NCBI GenBank assembly: GCA_027422505.1
Contig: JAPQWV010000018.1
Coordinates: 19,796,001 to 19,860,000 of the forward strand
Direction: 5' to 3'
Source: Craterostigma plantagineum
Lineage: Eukaryota > Streptophyta > Magnoliopsida > Lamiales > Linderniaceae
Length of the DNA stretch: 64,000 bases
Each line of letters starts with the position of its first letter. The stretch's first letter is position 1. A model generated the notes under the pieces. It saw only the letters and a list, made by a program, of their open reading frames with translations. It was not told the DNA's origin and ran no database searches. A program made the translations under genes and the position numbers. Of the stretch, positions 1 to 10,580 are shown piece after piece.

Positions 1-35
1 TTCAGCTTTGTGTGGTTCCATTTGATGCGTTCCTC

Positions 36-470
36 CTAAGTCGATTCCTCCGGTATGTTTTGAGTATTATCATTGGTTCTGTTTTCTTGGACAACCTCAT
101 GATCAGCATTGCATGAGTTTGTTGGTTCCACCGGTATTTCAGCAGTATCATTTTGAATATCGATTTCTTCTATGATGGGTATTTCTGTAAGTTCCAAGAC
201 CTGTTGATCCCGTTCTTCATCACTCTCGTCTTCAAGATGAGATTTCTCCAATTGACTGCTTAGGCGACTGATGTTACTGGGAGTTTGATCATCGGTCTCT
301 GATTCTTCAAACACTACGTGTGCTGATTCTTCAATAGATAGAGTTAGTGTTGAAGACCCGGTAGGCTTTGCTGACTGATGAGTAACAAACAAATATCCCT
401 TTTTCTGCCCTTGTATCGGAGGCAGAGAGTTGATTTTTCCCATTTTTGTGGATGAAACATTTGCTCCCAA
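36..470 (-). pseudogene. Copia polyprotein linker between integrase and reverse transcriptase
   Basis: This open frame of 144 codons lies directly downstream of the integrase region on the minus strand. It starts with the sequence expected after a Copia integrase C-terminus (GANVSSTKMGK) and runs into a Glu/Asp/Ser/Thr-rich stretch typical of the low-complexity linker before RT. It is in a different frame from part of the upstream integrase, so the polyprotein is frameshifted here. No independent function is suggested. Confidence 0.6.
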
Positions 471-485
471 AGGTTTTGAAGTAGC

Positions 486-1412
486 TTACTGAAGGAATAT
501 TCCCGGTCCATACTTCGTATGGTGTTTCCCCTGTTTCTTGCAAATCATTGACCGGTTTTGTGTACAGCACGCAGTATTGATGGCTTCTGCCCAGAACTTA
601 TGAGAGATGTCTGCATCTGCTAACATTGTTCTGGCTGCTTTCTTTAGGGTTCGGTTTCTCCTTTCAGCAACTCCGTGCTGCTGTGGTGTCCTGGCAGCAG
701 ATAACTCATGGCGAATACCATGGTTCTCAACAAATTCAGTTAGCACAAAGTTTACAAACTCAGTACCTCGGTCACTGCGAATTCGATTTATGTTACCATT
801 TTGCTCATTCTGCATTCTTTTGAATAGTTTCATTAAACTGACTGGGGTTCGGTCTTTAGACTTTAAAAATACAACCCAAGTAAACCTAGAAAAGTCATCT
901 ACTACTACGAGGATGTACTTAGCACCACGAAGACTGACCACCGGTATAGGTCCAAAGAGATCCATGTGAAGTAAGTCTAAACACCGATTTGACTCTATAT
1001 TCCCTTTACTTTTGAAAGTTGACCTAATTTGTTTACCTAGCTGACACGCAGTACAATGTTTATCCTTTGAAAACTTTAGATTAGGTAGACCTCTAACTGG
1101 ACTGTTTTCTTAAGGGTCGAAATGGTTTTAAAGTTTAAATGGTTGAGGCGTTTGTGCCATAGCCAACTTTTAGAGTTATGAAAGACAAGTTTGTGTAGAT
1201 ACCGATTGATCTCCCCACTGGACTCTATAAGTACCCCCGACTCTATAACCGGTTATTAGTATGCGTTCCGTTTTATCCTTGACATAGCATTTATCTTTTT
1301 CGAAGGATATTAGAAAGTTATTTCTACATAGTTGACTGACACTTATTAAGTTATAATGAAGGTTTTGTACTAAATGTACATCCTTTAGAGTAAGGTTCCT
1401 GTGAGTAATCAC
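486..1412 (-). pseudogene. Copia pol fragment: protease end, GAG-pre-integrase and integrase core
   Basis: The minus-strand translation from 965 to 486 is a clear integrase catalytic core (rve). It opens with MDLFGPIPVVSLRGAKY and keeps DDFSRFTWV, RSDRGTEF and the HGVAERRNRT block, so DDE-type acidic residues are present. Upstream, 1412-1176 gives LKDVHLVQNLHYNLISVSQL, the usual Copia segment between protease and GAG-pre-integrase. The GAG-pre-integrase zinc region between 1176 and 965 is only readable in pieces, so the frame is broken. In an intact element this protein would insert the cDNA into the host chromosome. Confidence 0.85.
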
Positions 1413-1575
1413 TCTCTTCCCTATTGTTTTACCTTTACCGTTGTCTCCAAAGGTGATGGTTGGTCCGGTATGCGGCCTAAGCCTTTATAGCAGTCTTTCG
1501 TCTCCCGTCATATGTTGACAACATCCACTGTCTAGATACCATATCGACCGGTTTAGCTCCTTCATGTACTCCTGA

Positions 1576-1598
1576 ATATATATATATATATATATATA
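1576..1598. repeat. (AT)n microsatellite
   Basis: An uninterrupted TA dinucleotide run lies inside the decayed Copia pol region. It is followed by a second, shorter TA cluster at about 1604-1613. Confidence 0.9.
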
Positions 1599-2013
1599 AG
1601 TAAATATATATATTGGTACCCAGTCGTACTTGGGTCCATAATAGATTAGATCCTTAGGTACCCAGATCTGAAAGACTTTGACAGTCCGTCCAGTTCATGG
1701 GTCTATAAGATATTTAATATTTCTTGACCTAGTCATTCCTAGTCTTGGTACCCGGTATTGTCTACTCCGATTTTTGTACTCATAGTTATGCCCCTTATTC
1801 CCCCTGTGTTCGTGCCTATTAAATATTGGTCTACTTCATGAGGGAACAGTTTTTGACGGTCTCTCATTTGGTTGATATTCTCTTCCTATCCTGACTGGGG
1901 GGTTTGATATGTTGTCGGTATCATTTGATTGTGAAGAACTAGCTGAGACAAACTTCATCCATCCGGTATTCTTCGCGTGTGATGAAGGTTCACCTGTCCG
2001 ATGTCCTTAAACC

Positions 2014-3375
2014 CTAACCGGTCTTATCATTGCTATCATTCAGGTTGCTCTGGATGTTTTTTGCTTTCTTCTTGGACTGATTCAAGGTCTGTATAATGGT
2101 GTTTAACCTAGAGTTTTCGGATTTTATCTGCACTATCTCCTTTCTAAGTTCCCTAACCTCCTTAGTCAGAACCCCTGATTGACTGAGGTGACTACCGGTT
2201 TGTTCAACCGGTGTGATTTTGCCCTTTTGCTTAATTCTAGTAGATAACTTCTGAATATTCATCAGCCATTTCTTGAAGACTTGAAGCAGCTTTTCCTTTG
2301 TAAAATCATTTGAGGCAGATTCACATACCTCATCGTCGGTCATGTTGGCCATAGGACACTCATGAGTTTCCTGGTCACTACTTGTATCTGACTCATCACT
2401 GTCTGATTCTTCAGAGTCAGAGTCATCCCAGGTTCTTCCATTTTTTGCTTCCAGTGCCTTTTGATACTTATTGGACTTTGCACCGATTTTCTCCTTTTCT
2501 TCTTAGAAACTCGGCAGTCAATAGCGTAATGTCCTTTCCTGCCACATTTAAAACAGAAAACTTAAGTTCTTTCAGTTTTGTTTTTAGAGGAGTTCTTACC
2601 TTCCGAAGCATTGCTTCTGTTTTTCTTCATGAACTTCCCGAATCTCTTTACAAAGAGCGCCATGACTTCGTCGGTCAGTTCCTCAGACGTTTTTGAAGTC
2701 GAGGCTTCTGGGGCTACAAGTGCTTTGACCTGTTGTTCTGTTACTGCTTCTTCCATCCTCGTTTGTAGGTCAAACTCATAGGCCTTGAGATCAGCAAATA
2801 GATCGTGAACTTGTATCTTGCTGAGATCCTTTGATTCTCCATGGCCATGGTCTTTACATCCCACTCTCGAGGAAGTGCTTTCATGATTTTGATGGCCACA
2901 TCTCGGTTTTCCAATGTCCTTCCAAGAGCAGTGAGATCGTTGATGATGTAATCGGCTCTCGAAGTCGGTCATTGATTCTCCCAGTTTCATCGTTACGCCA
3001 TCGTACTTTTGAATGGCAACTATAAGTTTGTTTTCCCTTGTACTCATTCCCTTCACAGATTTGGCAAAGTTTCCTCCAAACCTCCTTTGCAGTTTTACAC
3101 AGCATGACTTGTCTGAATGTTCCGGTATCCAGTGTTTTGAACAGAATATCTTTGGCTACATTGTCCAGATTCATCAGTTTCTTTTCGCCCTCTGTCCATT
3201 CACTTTTTACCTTTGGAACTGTTTGTGGCTGTGTCCTATCTTCAGTATGTAGTGGGTTGACCTTTGTCAGTATTGGAGGTCCATCCATGATAACGTCCCA
3301 CATATCTTCGTTCTGAGCCGCTAGATGAGTCATCATATGAACTTTCCATTCCATGATATTTTCTCGGGAGAACAT
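2014..3375 (-). pseudogene. Copia gag (UBN2-type) with zinc knuckle, frame-broken
   Basis: On the minus strand a gag protein starts near 3375 (FSRENIMEWKVHMMTHLAA, the usual Copia gag N-terminus) and continues in at least three frames through 2562 and 2014. A CCHC zinc knuckle, CFKCGRKGHYAIDC (CX2CX4HX4C), can be read on the minus strand at about 2514-2555. The downstream part has a heptad-like KEVRELRKEIVQIKSENSRL segment that looks like a coiled coil. Several frame changes separate these parts, so it is a pseudogene. The product would be the capsid/nucleocapsid protein that packages element RNA. Confidence 0.8.
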
Positions 3376-3440
3376 CGCAGCTTGCTTGATGTATTCATTT
3401 TTATCGGTTGATGATTGAATGAACCCGCTCTGATACCACT

Positions 3441-4440
3441 TGTTAGGATCGATTTACGCATTTAGAGGGGGTGAATAAATGCTTGACTCTTTTTAAGCTT
3501 AATTAGTTGTTTTGTGCGGTGACTGGTATTCAATCAGTGATCGGTCAGTATAGTGCGAAAAAAGATACTGAACGATTGAAACCGATTGTGAAATGAAATA
3601 TGTGTATGTGTTTGAGACCGGTTTGTTTCTGGAAGTTCGGAGTTAAAATCTCCTATGTCTCCCCTTCTTCCTCGCAAGGAAGGTTCACTAGATCTTCAGT
3701 TATACAAAATCACAGTACAACCTACCCAGCTGAAAACAGCTCTAATCTAGTGAATCACCTAGGCAGTCGTTTATAACAATCCACCTACTTCAACAGCTTT
3801 TTACAGTCCGTTGGAGAATAAAGAGCAAAAACTAAGAACAGTTATGTCTTTAGACTTCAACTCTTGATTTTCGGTCTTTCAGAGTGTTTGAAGATCGTTG
3901 ATGATCGCTTAGTGTTCGTGAGATGGTGAAGTACTTGTCTTCAACTTGTATTCCTCCTTTTATAACCGAGGTTTGAATTTGAAGCCGTTGTGAGATAAAC
4001 TCTTCACTCTGAACAGTGCATTAATTGACTTCTCCTAAATGGGTCTGTCCGATTTGTGCTGCAGTTTATCCTGTCACTTTGCTTTATTCCTTATTTCCAT
4101 TAGTTGACCTCTGTTTCACTCTAGACTTGCAGCTTTGCATTGAATGTCTGAAATTTCCCTTTTGTCTTGGTAGCTCTTATCTCAAGTGTCCAACTTGTAT
4201 CAAGTCCGGTCCAATCATACTTTAGTGCTTTGTTTGAAATCCTATTCATGACCGGTGTTAAAAGTCGGTATGCGATTGACGTTCTTCGTGCTTGACTCAA
4301 ACCAGTCACTTCAGTGTAGAGTTTATTCCTTTAATATGGACCAATGCGCTGGATCTCCGGTTTCATATTTAGTCAGTTATGTCAACACCAAAACTAGTAA
4401 TCCGAATGTTTGAAATTCGTATTACTAGTAGCCCAAAAAG
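3441..4440 (-). repeat. Copia 5' LTR (outer edge approximate)
   Basis: The inner edge is set by the terminal TGTTAGGATC abutting the primer-binding site at 3440. The outer edge is not fixed by a visible target duplication. CA at 4386-4387 is a candidate, but sequence typical of such LTRs seems to continue, including an imperfect hairpin at 4393-4429 with arms ACTAGTAATCCGAA and TTCGTATTACTAGT. The second LTR lies outside the window, so the length cannot be checked here. Confidence 0.6.
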
Positions 4441-4667
4441 TCTTTGAAGTGTTAGACTATGGTGGATTGCAAGCTATGGTGACTGATAAACGTATTATAG
4501 TACGTTTATCGTAGTATTTAATTGGCTCGTAATAGAGTTTTCGTAGTAATTTTATGCACTTATTATCCCTATTTTTACTTATTTTAGTATTATAAGGATT
4601 TAGGACGAGTTCCGGTGAAAAGGAGCGAAAACGAGGCACGGCGCGAAAACGATGAAAACTGGTGAAG

Positions 4668-5112
4668 GTCACAGCCGTGACACTTAGTGCACCTGGCCGT
4701 GACGCTGGGCAGAGAGTTAGACTGAAGATGGTCACGGCCGTGACACCTTGTGCACATGGCCGTGACAACCACAAGAGGCCGAAAGATGAAGCTAGTCACG
4801 GCCGTGACACTTCTTGCACCAGGCCGTGACCCATAACAGCAGCATTAGAAAATACATATCTCTTAATCCAGACTTCGGATTGAGAATCCCTTTCGTCAGA
4901 ATCAAGATTGGCGAGTCTTCTATCTATGGTTAAAATTTCAGGTCAATCGGACATCGTTTACGCCTCAATCTGAAAGAAATACGAAACTGTCGCAAGGCTG
5001 GAAATCGTCACGGCCGTGACTCTTCTGCACGAGGCCGTGACGAGCGGCAGTGAGCTCCATTTTGCGCCCCGATAGTGTCACGGCCGTGACTGATCATGTC
5101 CCAGGCCGTGAC
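4668..5112 (+). repeat. Five palindromic GTCACGGCCGTGAC modules upstream of the LTR TATA box
   Basis: The 14-bp palindrome starts at 4668 (one mismatch, GTCACAGCCGTGAC), 4731, 4795, 5007 and 5077. Each copy is followed about 13 bp later by a half-site GGCCGTGAC, at 4695, 4758, 4822, 5033 and 5104. The spacer usually includes TGCAC. Spacing between modules is 63, 64, 212 and 70 bp. The last half-site ends 15 bp before the TATA box. This placement in the U3 region looks like an enhancer array, but that role is inferred. Confidence 0.85.
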
Positions 5113-5127
5113 ACTTACGAAAATCAG

Positions 5128-5135
5128 TATAAAAG
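5128..5135 (+). promoter_or_regulatory. TATA box of the solo LTR
   Basis: TATAAAAG is followed about 30 bp later by a plausible start of transcription. It directly follows the palindromic modules, as expected for a U3/R boundary. Confidence 0.6.
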
Positions 5136-6449
5136 CCCAAATTCGACTCAGAAAGAGGGAGACTTACCAGATATCAACCCTAATCACTCAAGAGACGAAA
5201 AGGAGCCCTGAAGAACACAGAGTTGCGTCCCAGAGCGCAAGAGACGGAGCAACGACACAATCACGCCAAATTGAACGCAGACGAAGATAATCCCACACCA
5301 CCATCGCAGATCATCCGTATATCAAGATTATGAGTTCTTCGCCTTTTATTTCTTATCTCTTTCGTTGTTTTCCCGTCTATTATGCGTAGCTAAATCCCTT
5401 TTGTGTTTGCGATTAGATGAACGCTAGGATCTTTCGTAGTTAAGACATATAATTATCGTGACTTTGTGTTTTGACTATTTATCGTTCTATGAATCTGTTT
5501 CGTTGCTTTAATATGTCTATGTTTTAAAATGATCGTGTGGGAAAACGTTTAGGGCGACAGCTAAACAACGTTTAGACCGTTCGTAGAAGATATGATTCGA
5601 GTATATGGCGAAAGCAAATACTCGATCCTCGCAATTAGTAATTACTGAATTTAGATCCCCGCGAGCGTTTAGGGCGACAGCAAACTCGCGAGCGGGTAGG
5701 AAACTATTGCGATCTAGTCAGAATCACGTAGGAGCGATTATTCATTGTCTTAGCCGATAGTACCTAGCAGGATTCGGATCCCGAGCACATCTCTATTATT
5801 TGAAAGCTTCGTACCAGTTTTAAGCGTGTTCTTTGAATCTCTGGTTGATTTAGGGGGTAATTGTTAGGTTAAGTCATAAAACAATCTGCGTATTTTATTT
5901 ATGCTAAATATCGAGTCGATAGGCCACTACTAGTACTTGATTTATTCCTTGTGTTCGATACTCGTATACTCACTTTACTGCACTACAACCGATAGGTCCA
6001 CTGCCTATCGCACGTCGGTGATAGTAATTAGGTATTCGTTTTAATTATTACTTGTCGCACTTTTCATTCACACACCACGTGGCGATCAGTGACCAAGACC
6101 CTCATGTGAAATTTGATAATGAATTTCTTTTTTAGCCTATAACAATTTTGTGACCAAGATCCCCATGTGGATTTGAATAGTCTATAATATATGCTGATTA
6201 ATGAAGAAGAAGAGAAAACGATTTCTCTTTCGCAGCTGTGAACAAGCAGACGTATATGCTTTGATAAGTCAAAATGGAGCAATGGGCATGAAGTGGTTTT
6301 TCTCTAATCAGGTAAGCACTTACGTCAAATGGATTGCTTTTATGCTTATAAATAGGTAGTGTACGACAAAGGGAAAAATTAACACCATAACAAATAAATC
6401 TTCTATCAGTCCGCTCATTTTATCCTCTGTAGGTGTTCGACTACCCTCT

Positions 6450-6620
6450 TTACAAGGTATACCGGTCTAATATCTCCACATAATAAAGAAGTGTTACCCT
6501 CCGATCCGTGGACGTAGGTCATTCCGACCGACCACGTAAATCTTCGCTGTCCAAATTTATTTTTCGTCTCTTTTATTTATTATCGTCATTTCTCAGGCAA
6601 ATATATTATCGGGATCACGT
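6450..6620 (+). mobile_element. Copia LTR remnant, related to the LTR at 12715-13194
   Basis: The stretch matches, in the opposite orientation, about 150 bp of the LTR at 12715-13194, including TCTCCACATAATAAAGAAGT, GTGGACGTAGGTCATTC and TTTTCGTCTCTTTTATTTAT. Only the R-U5-like half is recognisable, and no coding region is attached, so it is an old fragment of the same family. Confidence 0.75.
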
Positions 6621-7582
6621 TCAAGTCATTCTTTCGATCTGCTAAACACACTCAAATCGAATAGATTGCCAACGTAGACCAAAAAAAAGCATAAACTCGA
6701 CTATTTTATTCACCCCTCTAACACATACCAATCCCAACACACAAAATTCATATATCAACTTTTATATGTAATTATACCCAGATCGGAGTATAATATTCGT
6801 AGAGAAATTCAAGAATATTTTCTTTTGACTTAGTTACAAGAATGTGGACAACATGGAATGATGGAACTGAACTGTTTATGAAAAGAATCCATTAATATTC
6901 CTCCCAACACATGCACGTGACCTGCGGTAATGAATAGTTCTTACCCTTTTTGTCCGTATGTGCCTGAATGAAACCACACTTGCGTATATCTAAGGAATCC
7001 TAACAAAAAAATCATATGAAGTTGAATTGTAAGTTCTTCAACGCCATTTGTCATTATATCTTTGTCTCAATATGAATGACATTTGATTAAACGTAGATAG
7101 TCTCTGTACTCGTCGTAATGGTCTCGAGGATTTTTTAAAAAAAATAATAATACAAGAATCGTTGTTTTCCAAATAAAAATTAAAAGAGACCTTGCTAAGT
7201 CATGACATTCACGTGATAGACCACGCCAATCTTCGTTGCCATTCAATTCGTGTTGGGCTCTCCCCAGACAAAGAAAGATCAGTTCCAACCCCTTTTGCTA
7301 ATCTTCTATTTTATTTTCTCGTGAACAAAACTCATAAGTCATACATATGTGATTGAGGTTGTCGGTTCCAAGTTGTTCGATATCGTTGGGTCCAACGGCA
7401 AGATGGCCCTTGTCTTGAAATTATATAATTAAATTATAATTTGGAGGTGTTAATATGTGGTATTACTTGGAAATTGTTGTAAAGGTATTACTACGTTCGG
7501 CCTTGTCGTTGAATTTTCTGTCACAAAATATTTAATAGTAATCTTTATGATAGTTGGGAGGATTTACCCCAATTATGTACTA
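6621..7582. other. Intergenic, no gene seen
   Basis: AT-rich DNA with only short chance reading frames. I see no repeat with clear ends, no tRNA and no conserved coding segment. Confidence 0.6.
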
Positions 7583-7823
7583 CTCCCTCCGTCTCGGCAA
7601 CTTTATCACATAAGTTGCCGGGCACGCAAATTAAGGTGGTATTATTATAATAATATAGTACAATGAAAAGGTAATAAAGTGTATATTTTGACACGTCTTT
7701 TAAGAATATTTAATATTATTATATTGATTGTTTGTGATAGTTTTTTGCTAAATAAGGAAAGATGATAAAATTAGTGGGACGCCCCAAATGGTAAAATGTG
7801 ATAAAATTAGTGGGACGGATGAG
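7583..7823. mobile_element. Stowaway-like MITE
   Basis: The left end reads CTCCCTCCGTCTC and the right end is its near complement (GGGACGGATGAG). TA lies on both sides (7581-7582 and 7824-7825). This end sequence and the TA duplication are hallmarks of Tc1/mariner-derived Stowaway MITEs. The element is 241 bp and non-coding. Confidence 0.85.
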
Positions 7824-7984
7824 TATAAAATAATATATTTTCATATCATAAACGTTCTGACCAACAAGATTCGACAACATGTGGGCAAGTATCTATATTA
7901 TGTAATCCGACTTTTTTTTCTTAAATTTTTTAGCAACTTCCTTTGTAACTTGTGAGCGAGTTTCTAAATTATGCCATTGTTTTA

Positions 7985-8216
7985 CTCCCTTTTGTCCCTA
8001 TATCTTTTGGACATTTGGGATTGGGTTCGGTTTTTAAGAAATATAATATTTTAATAATAGAGGAAGAAAAGTGTATGGGTTTGGCACGTCTTTTAAGAAT
8101 ATTTAATGTTATTATATTGATTGTGTGTGATAGTTTTTTACTAAATATGGAAATGTATAAAAGATAGTGGGACGCCCGATTTGGTAAAATGTACAAAGTT
8201 ACCGGGACGGAGGGAG
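7985..8216. mobile_element. Stowaway-like MITE, second copy
   Basis: The ends are CTCCCTTTTGTCCC and GGGACGGAGGGAG, flanked by TA (7983-7984, and 8217-8218). Internal blocks such as GGCACGTCTTTTAAGAATAT and TAGTGGGACGCCC are shared with the neighbour at 7583-7823, so the two belong to one subfamily. Confidence 0.85.
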
Positions 8217-8257
8217 TATTTCATTTACTTGTGAGCAAGTTTCTAAATTATAGAAGA

Positions 8258-8875
8258 GTGCGTTTGGATTCACGTTTTGAATGGAATTGGATAATTTAAA
8301 GTTATGGATTTTAAAATCGTAATTTCAAATTCAAATCCATTATTTGACAAACGTTAGGATTTCGAAATTCGTATTTCAAAATGAATTTGAACTCGAGCTC
8401 GAGAAGCTCGTCGAACTCGAATTCTAACTTTTCCTTTACAAAATTAAAAAGTACAAAAATAAAACAAAAAATTATAAATAATAAAATAAAACAAGCTTGC
8501 AAGCCAGCTTGGGAGCTCTGGTGCACCCACAAGTGAGCTCGAGCTCGACAAGTGCTCATCGAGCTCGAGCCGGCTCATCGAGCTCGCGAGTAAGCTTGAC
8601 TCACCGTCCACACCCTAACTATTATTTATTATTATTTATTGTTAATATTTTTTATTATTACTATTATGATTACTATTATTATAATTATTACATTTCGGGC
8701 TCAACATTGGATTTCGAAAAACACACCATTTGACATGAAATTTCAAATCCGACAATTAATAAACGTTTATGTTTAACTTCGGATGAAATCAAAATTCAAA
8801 TCCACTTGATTATCAAACGGAAGATTAGCGGAAAACCCGAATTTCAAATCGAAATCCGAAATCCAAACGGACCGT
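8258..8875. mobile_element. MITE with GTTTGGATTC termini and GAGCTCGAG-rich nested block
   Basis: The left end GTGCGTTTGGATTCACG and the right end CCGAAATCCAAACGGACC are inverted and similar. Subterminal sequence alternates AATTTCAAATTC-type motifs on both sides. Between about 8385 and 8620 there is a block of GAGCTCGAGCTCG repeats that looks like a separate, nested non-autonomous insertion. No protein is encoded. Superfamily is uncertain. Confidence 0.55.
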
Positions 8876-9106
8876 AATATGATTTTGCAGTTTTCATTAT
8901 AACATTTGAAGACAATAAACAAGAATCTTAAAAAAACACACAGTTTCTCTCTCGTTTCATTTGGCAATTAATAATCGAAGGTCAATAATCTTTTCGTATT
9001 TTATTGTACCATTTTGATTATTTGACCAATTAGAAAGATGTTTCCTAGAATCAATCGACTGAGATGCCAAAAACTATAGTTGGTAGTGAGATACAATTCA
9101 AAGCAT

Positions 9107-9428
9107 TAGACCATCTCCGATGGTACTCGAAAACTCAAAACAAAAAAAACCTAAAATCACTACAACCGAATCCAAAAATCAAAATGGGTTTTGCACTTTC
9201 TCTCTCCTTCAATAAATGCATCTATCGTTTGAATGCAATAATTACGTTCTATATTTAGTAATTACATTTCAAATCCTTTTATTTGTTTTAATAATGAATG
9301 CATCCTTATAAAAAAAATTAATAAAAATACATAAAAGCTAAATAGAGAGTTTTTTTATATTGACTAGCAATATTTTTTAATTTATTTAGATATAATATAG
9401 TATTAAAATGTTAATTTATTTTAATTTA
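9107..9428. mobile_element. Left half of MITE split by Cassandra
   Basis: It starts with GACCATCTCCGATGGTACTC. Sequences at 25069-25668 and 50691-51182 share this end and the internal GAGTTTGAGAAT and GAATTACTGCAT blocks. The matching right half resumes at 10421 after the Cassandra element. Confidence 0.65.
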
Positions 9429-9888
9429 TGTGACGCTCGGGGCCGACGAAGGCGGGGAGTGATCGTCGAAGCCAGAGAGGGGCACGGACAAGGTGGGGCT
9501 CCTGACGAGGCTTTTGGGCGAAGGGGTACATGAATGAACCGATCTCACATCGAATGAGGGGGACCCTGGGACTGACAATGTATGTGCATGTCAGGCTAAG
9601 AATTATAAGAGAATTGATAGTACTACTCATATCACCCAGGTCGACTTACCTTTTTGGGAGTCCATCCATAAGAACTTCAAAGTTAAGCATGCTTGACTTG
9701 AGGCCATCTTGGAACGGGTGACACCCTGGGAAGTTTGTCCAGGGTGCGTGTGAGGACAAAGCACGCTGGAAGGTTAAGTAGTGATACAGTGGGGTCAGAC
9801 TATCAGTTAGAGTGTGGCGGGCCCAACCCCCCAGGTCCCGGTGGGACGGAAGTTACAGGTAACACCTGGTATGGGACAGAATGTTACA
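9429..9888 (+). repeat. Cassandra 5' LTR
   Basis: The LTR is bounded by TGTGACGC and TGTTACA and aligns along its length with 9960-10420. Differences include small substitutions in the 5S-like core. Confidence 0.88.
9659..9735 (+). ncRNA. 5S rRNA-derived segment in Cassandra 5' LTR
   Basis: CATCCATAAGAACTTCAAAG followed by TTAAGCATGCTTG corresponds to the plant 5S rRNA core (CCCATCAGAACTCCGAAGTTAAGC). GGGTGACACCCTGGGAAG further on corresponds to the 5S C-box end. This covers the internal Pol III promoter region. It is a transposon component, not a functional ribosomal 5S gene. Confidence 0.85.
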
Positions 9889-9959
9889 AATGGTATCAGA
9901 GCACAACCTCTCGCAGTACGGTGTGGTTCGGAGATGAACCAGGCGGAAGCTGGTGGGCA
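9889..9959 (+). other. Cassandra internal domain with PBS and purine-rich tract
   Basis: The 71-bp stretch contains TGGTATCAGAGC (initiator-Met tRNA primer site) two bases after the LTR and AGGCGGAAGCTGGTGGG before the second LTR, which can serve as the polypurine tract. There is no room for a gene. Confidence 0.85.
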
Positions 9960-10420
9960 TGTGACGCCGGGGGCCGAAGAAGGCGGGGAGTGATCGTCGG
10001 TGCCATAGAGGGGCACGGACAAGGTGGGGCTCCTAGCGAGGCTTCTAGGCGAAGGGGTACATGAATGAACCAATCTCACACCCGGATGAGAGCGAATCCT
10101 GAGACTAACAATGTATCGGTGTGTTAGGCTAAGAATCGTATAAGAGAATTGATAGTACTACTCATATCATTAAGGTCGACATACCTTTCCGGGAGTTCAT
10201 CCATAAGAACTTCAAAGTTAAGCGAGCTGACTTGGGATAGCACTAGATGGGTGATCCCCTGAGAAATAGCTCAGGGTGCGTGCAGTGTGAAGCACGCTGG
10301 AAGATTAAGTGGTGATACAGTAGTGTCAGACTATCAGTCAGAGTGTGGTGGCTCCAACCCCACAGGTCCTGGTAGGGACGGATGTTACAGGTAACACCCG
10401 ATATGGGACGGGATGTTACA
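9960..10420 (+). repeat. Cassandra 3' LTR with second 5S-like segment
   Basis: Same ends as the 5' LTR. The 5S-like segment is at about 10195-10270 and includes CTTCAAAGTTAAGCGAGC and ATGGGTGATCCCCTGAGAAA. Confidence 0.88.
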
Positions 10421-10580
10421 ATATATAAATTTGTTGGCAGTATTTAAAAGTTGTAAAAGTTGGTAAAGAAGTGAATATTTCGAATACAATCGGTCCTTTG
10501 AGTTTGAGAAAGAGTTTAACTGTTGGGGAGAATTACTGCATTCAGTGAGTTTGGGAATACGTTTTCGGTTGGAATTGCTC
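10421..10580. mobile_element. Right half of MITE split by Cassandra
   Basis: The stretch carries the family's right-end blocks: TTTGAGTTTGAGAAAGAG, GAGAATTACTGCATTC and TTTTCGGTTGGAATTGCTC. It pairs with 9107-9428 across the Cassandra insertion. Confidence 0.6.

Larger units (their letters stand above)
1..4440 (-). mobile_element. Ty1/Copia LTR retrotransposon, truncated by window edge
   Basis: Read on the minus strand the order is 5' LTR (about 4440 to 3441), primer-binding site, gag, protease/integrase and then the linker before reverse transcriptase, which is the Copia order. The primer-binding site is the complement of 3421-3440 and reads TGGTATCAGAGCGGG, matching the 3' end of initiator-Met tRNA as in many plant Copia elements. 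RT, RNase H and the 3' LTR must lie to the left of base 1. The reading frames are broken by stops and frameshifts, so the copy is probably inactive. The outer LTR edge is uncertain: 3441 is firm (TGTTAG next to the PBS), but the other end could be at 4387 or up to about 4440. Confidence 0.85.
4484..6088 (+). mobile_element. Solo LTR, Ty3/Gypsy-like (Tat/Athila style)
   Basis: The element runs from TGATAAACGTA to GGCGATCA and has TGAT/ATCA ends. It is flanked by a perfect 5-bp direct repeat GTGAC at 4479-4483 and 6089-6093. There is no internal coding region, so it is a solo LTR of about 1.6 kb. It has a TATA box at 5128-5135, and late in the LTR a U5-like region with two GTTTAGGGCGACAGC-type blocks. 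The ATCA end and overall style resemble Tat/Athila LTRs; the lineage is inferred, because no protein is present. At its very start, 4485-4494 and 4501-4510 form a perfect 10-bp inverted repeat with a 6-nt loop. Confidence 0.85.
9429..10420 (+). mobile_element. Cassandra TRIM retrotransposon, complete
   Basis: Two LTRs of 460 and 461 bp (9429-9888 and 9960-10420) begin TGTGACGC and end ATGTTACA. Between them lie only 71 bp, containing the primer-binding site TGGTATCAGAGC at 9891-9902 and a purine-rich stretch before the second LTR. Both LTRs carry a 5S rRNA-like segment, which defines Cassandra among terminal-repeat retrotransposons in miniature. The element encodes no protein and must depend on enzymes of other elements. 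The flanks ATTTA and ATATA are an imperfect (4 of 5) target duplication. The LTRs are longer than I expect for the family. Confidence 0.9.

Noticed and set aside
4668..5112. CRISPR-like array from the regularly spaced repeats
   Set aside because: Spacing is irregular (63, 64, 212, 70), the spacers are partly similar, and the setting is a plant LTR promoter.
9659..9735. 5S ribosomal RNA gene
   Set aside because: Only the core is similar, it is diverged, it occurs in both LTRs of one element, and there is no tandem 5S array.
9735..10079. Overlapping frames on both strands inside Cassandra
   Set aside because: Cassandra elements do not encode proteins, and these frames span LTR and primer-site sequence.
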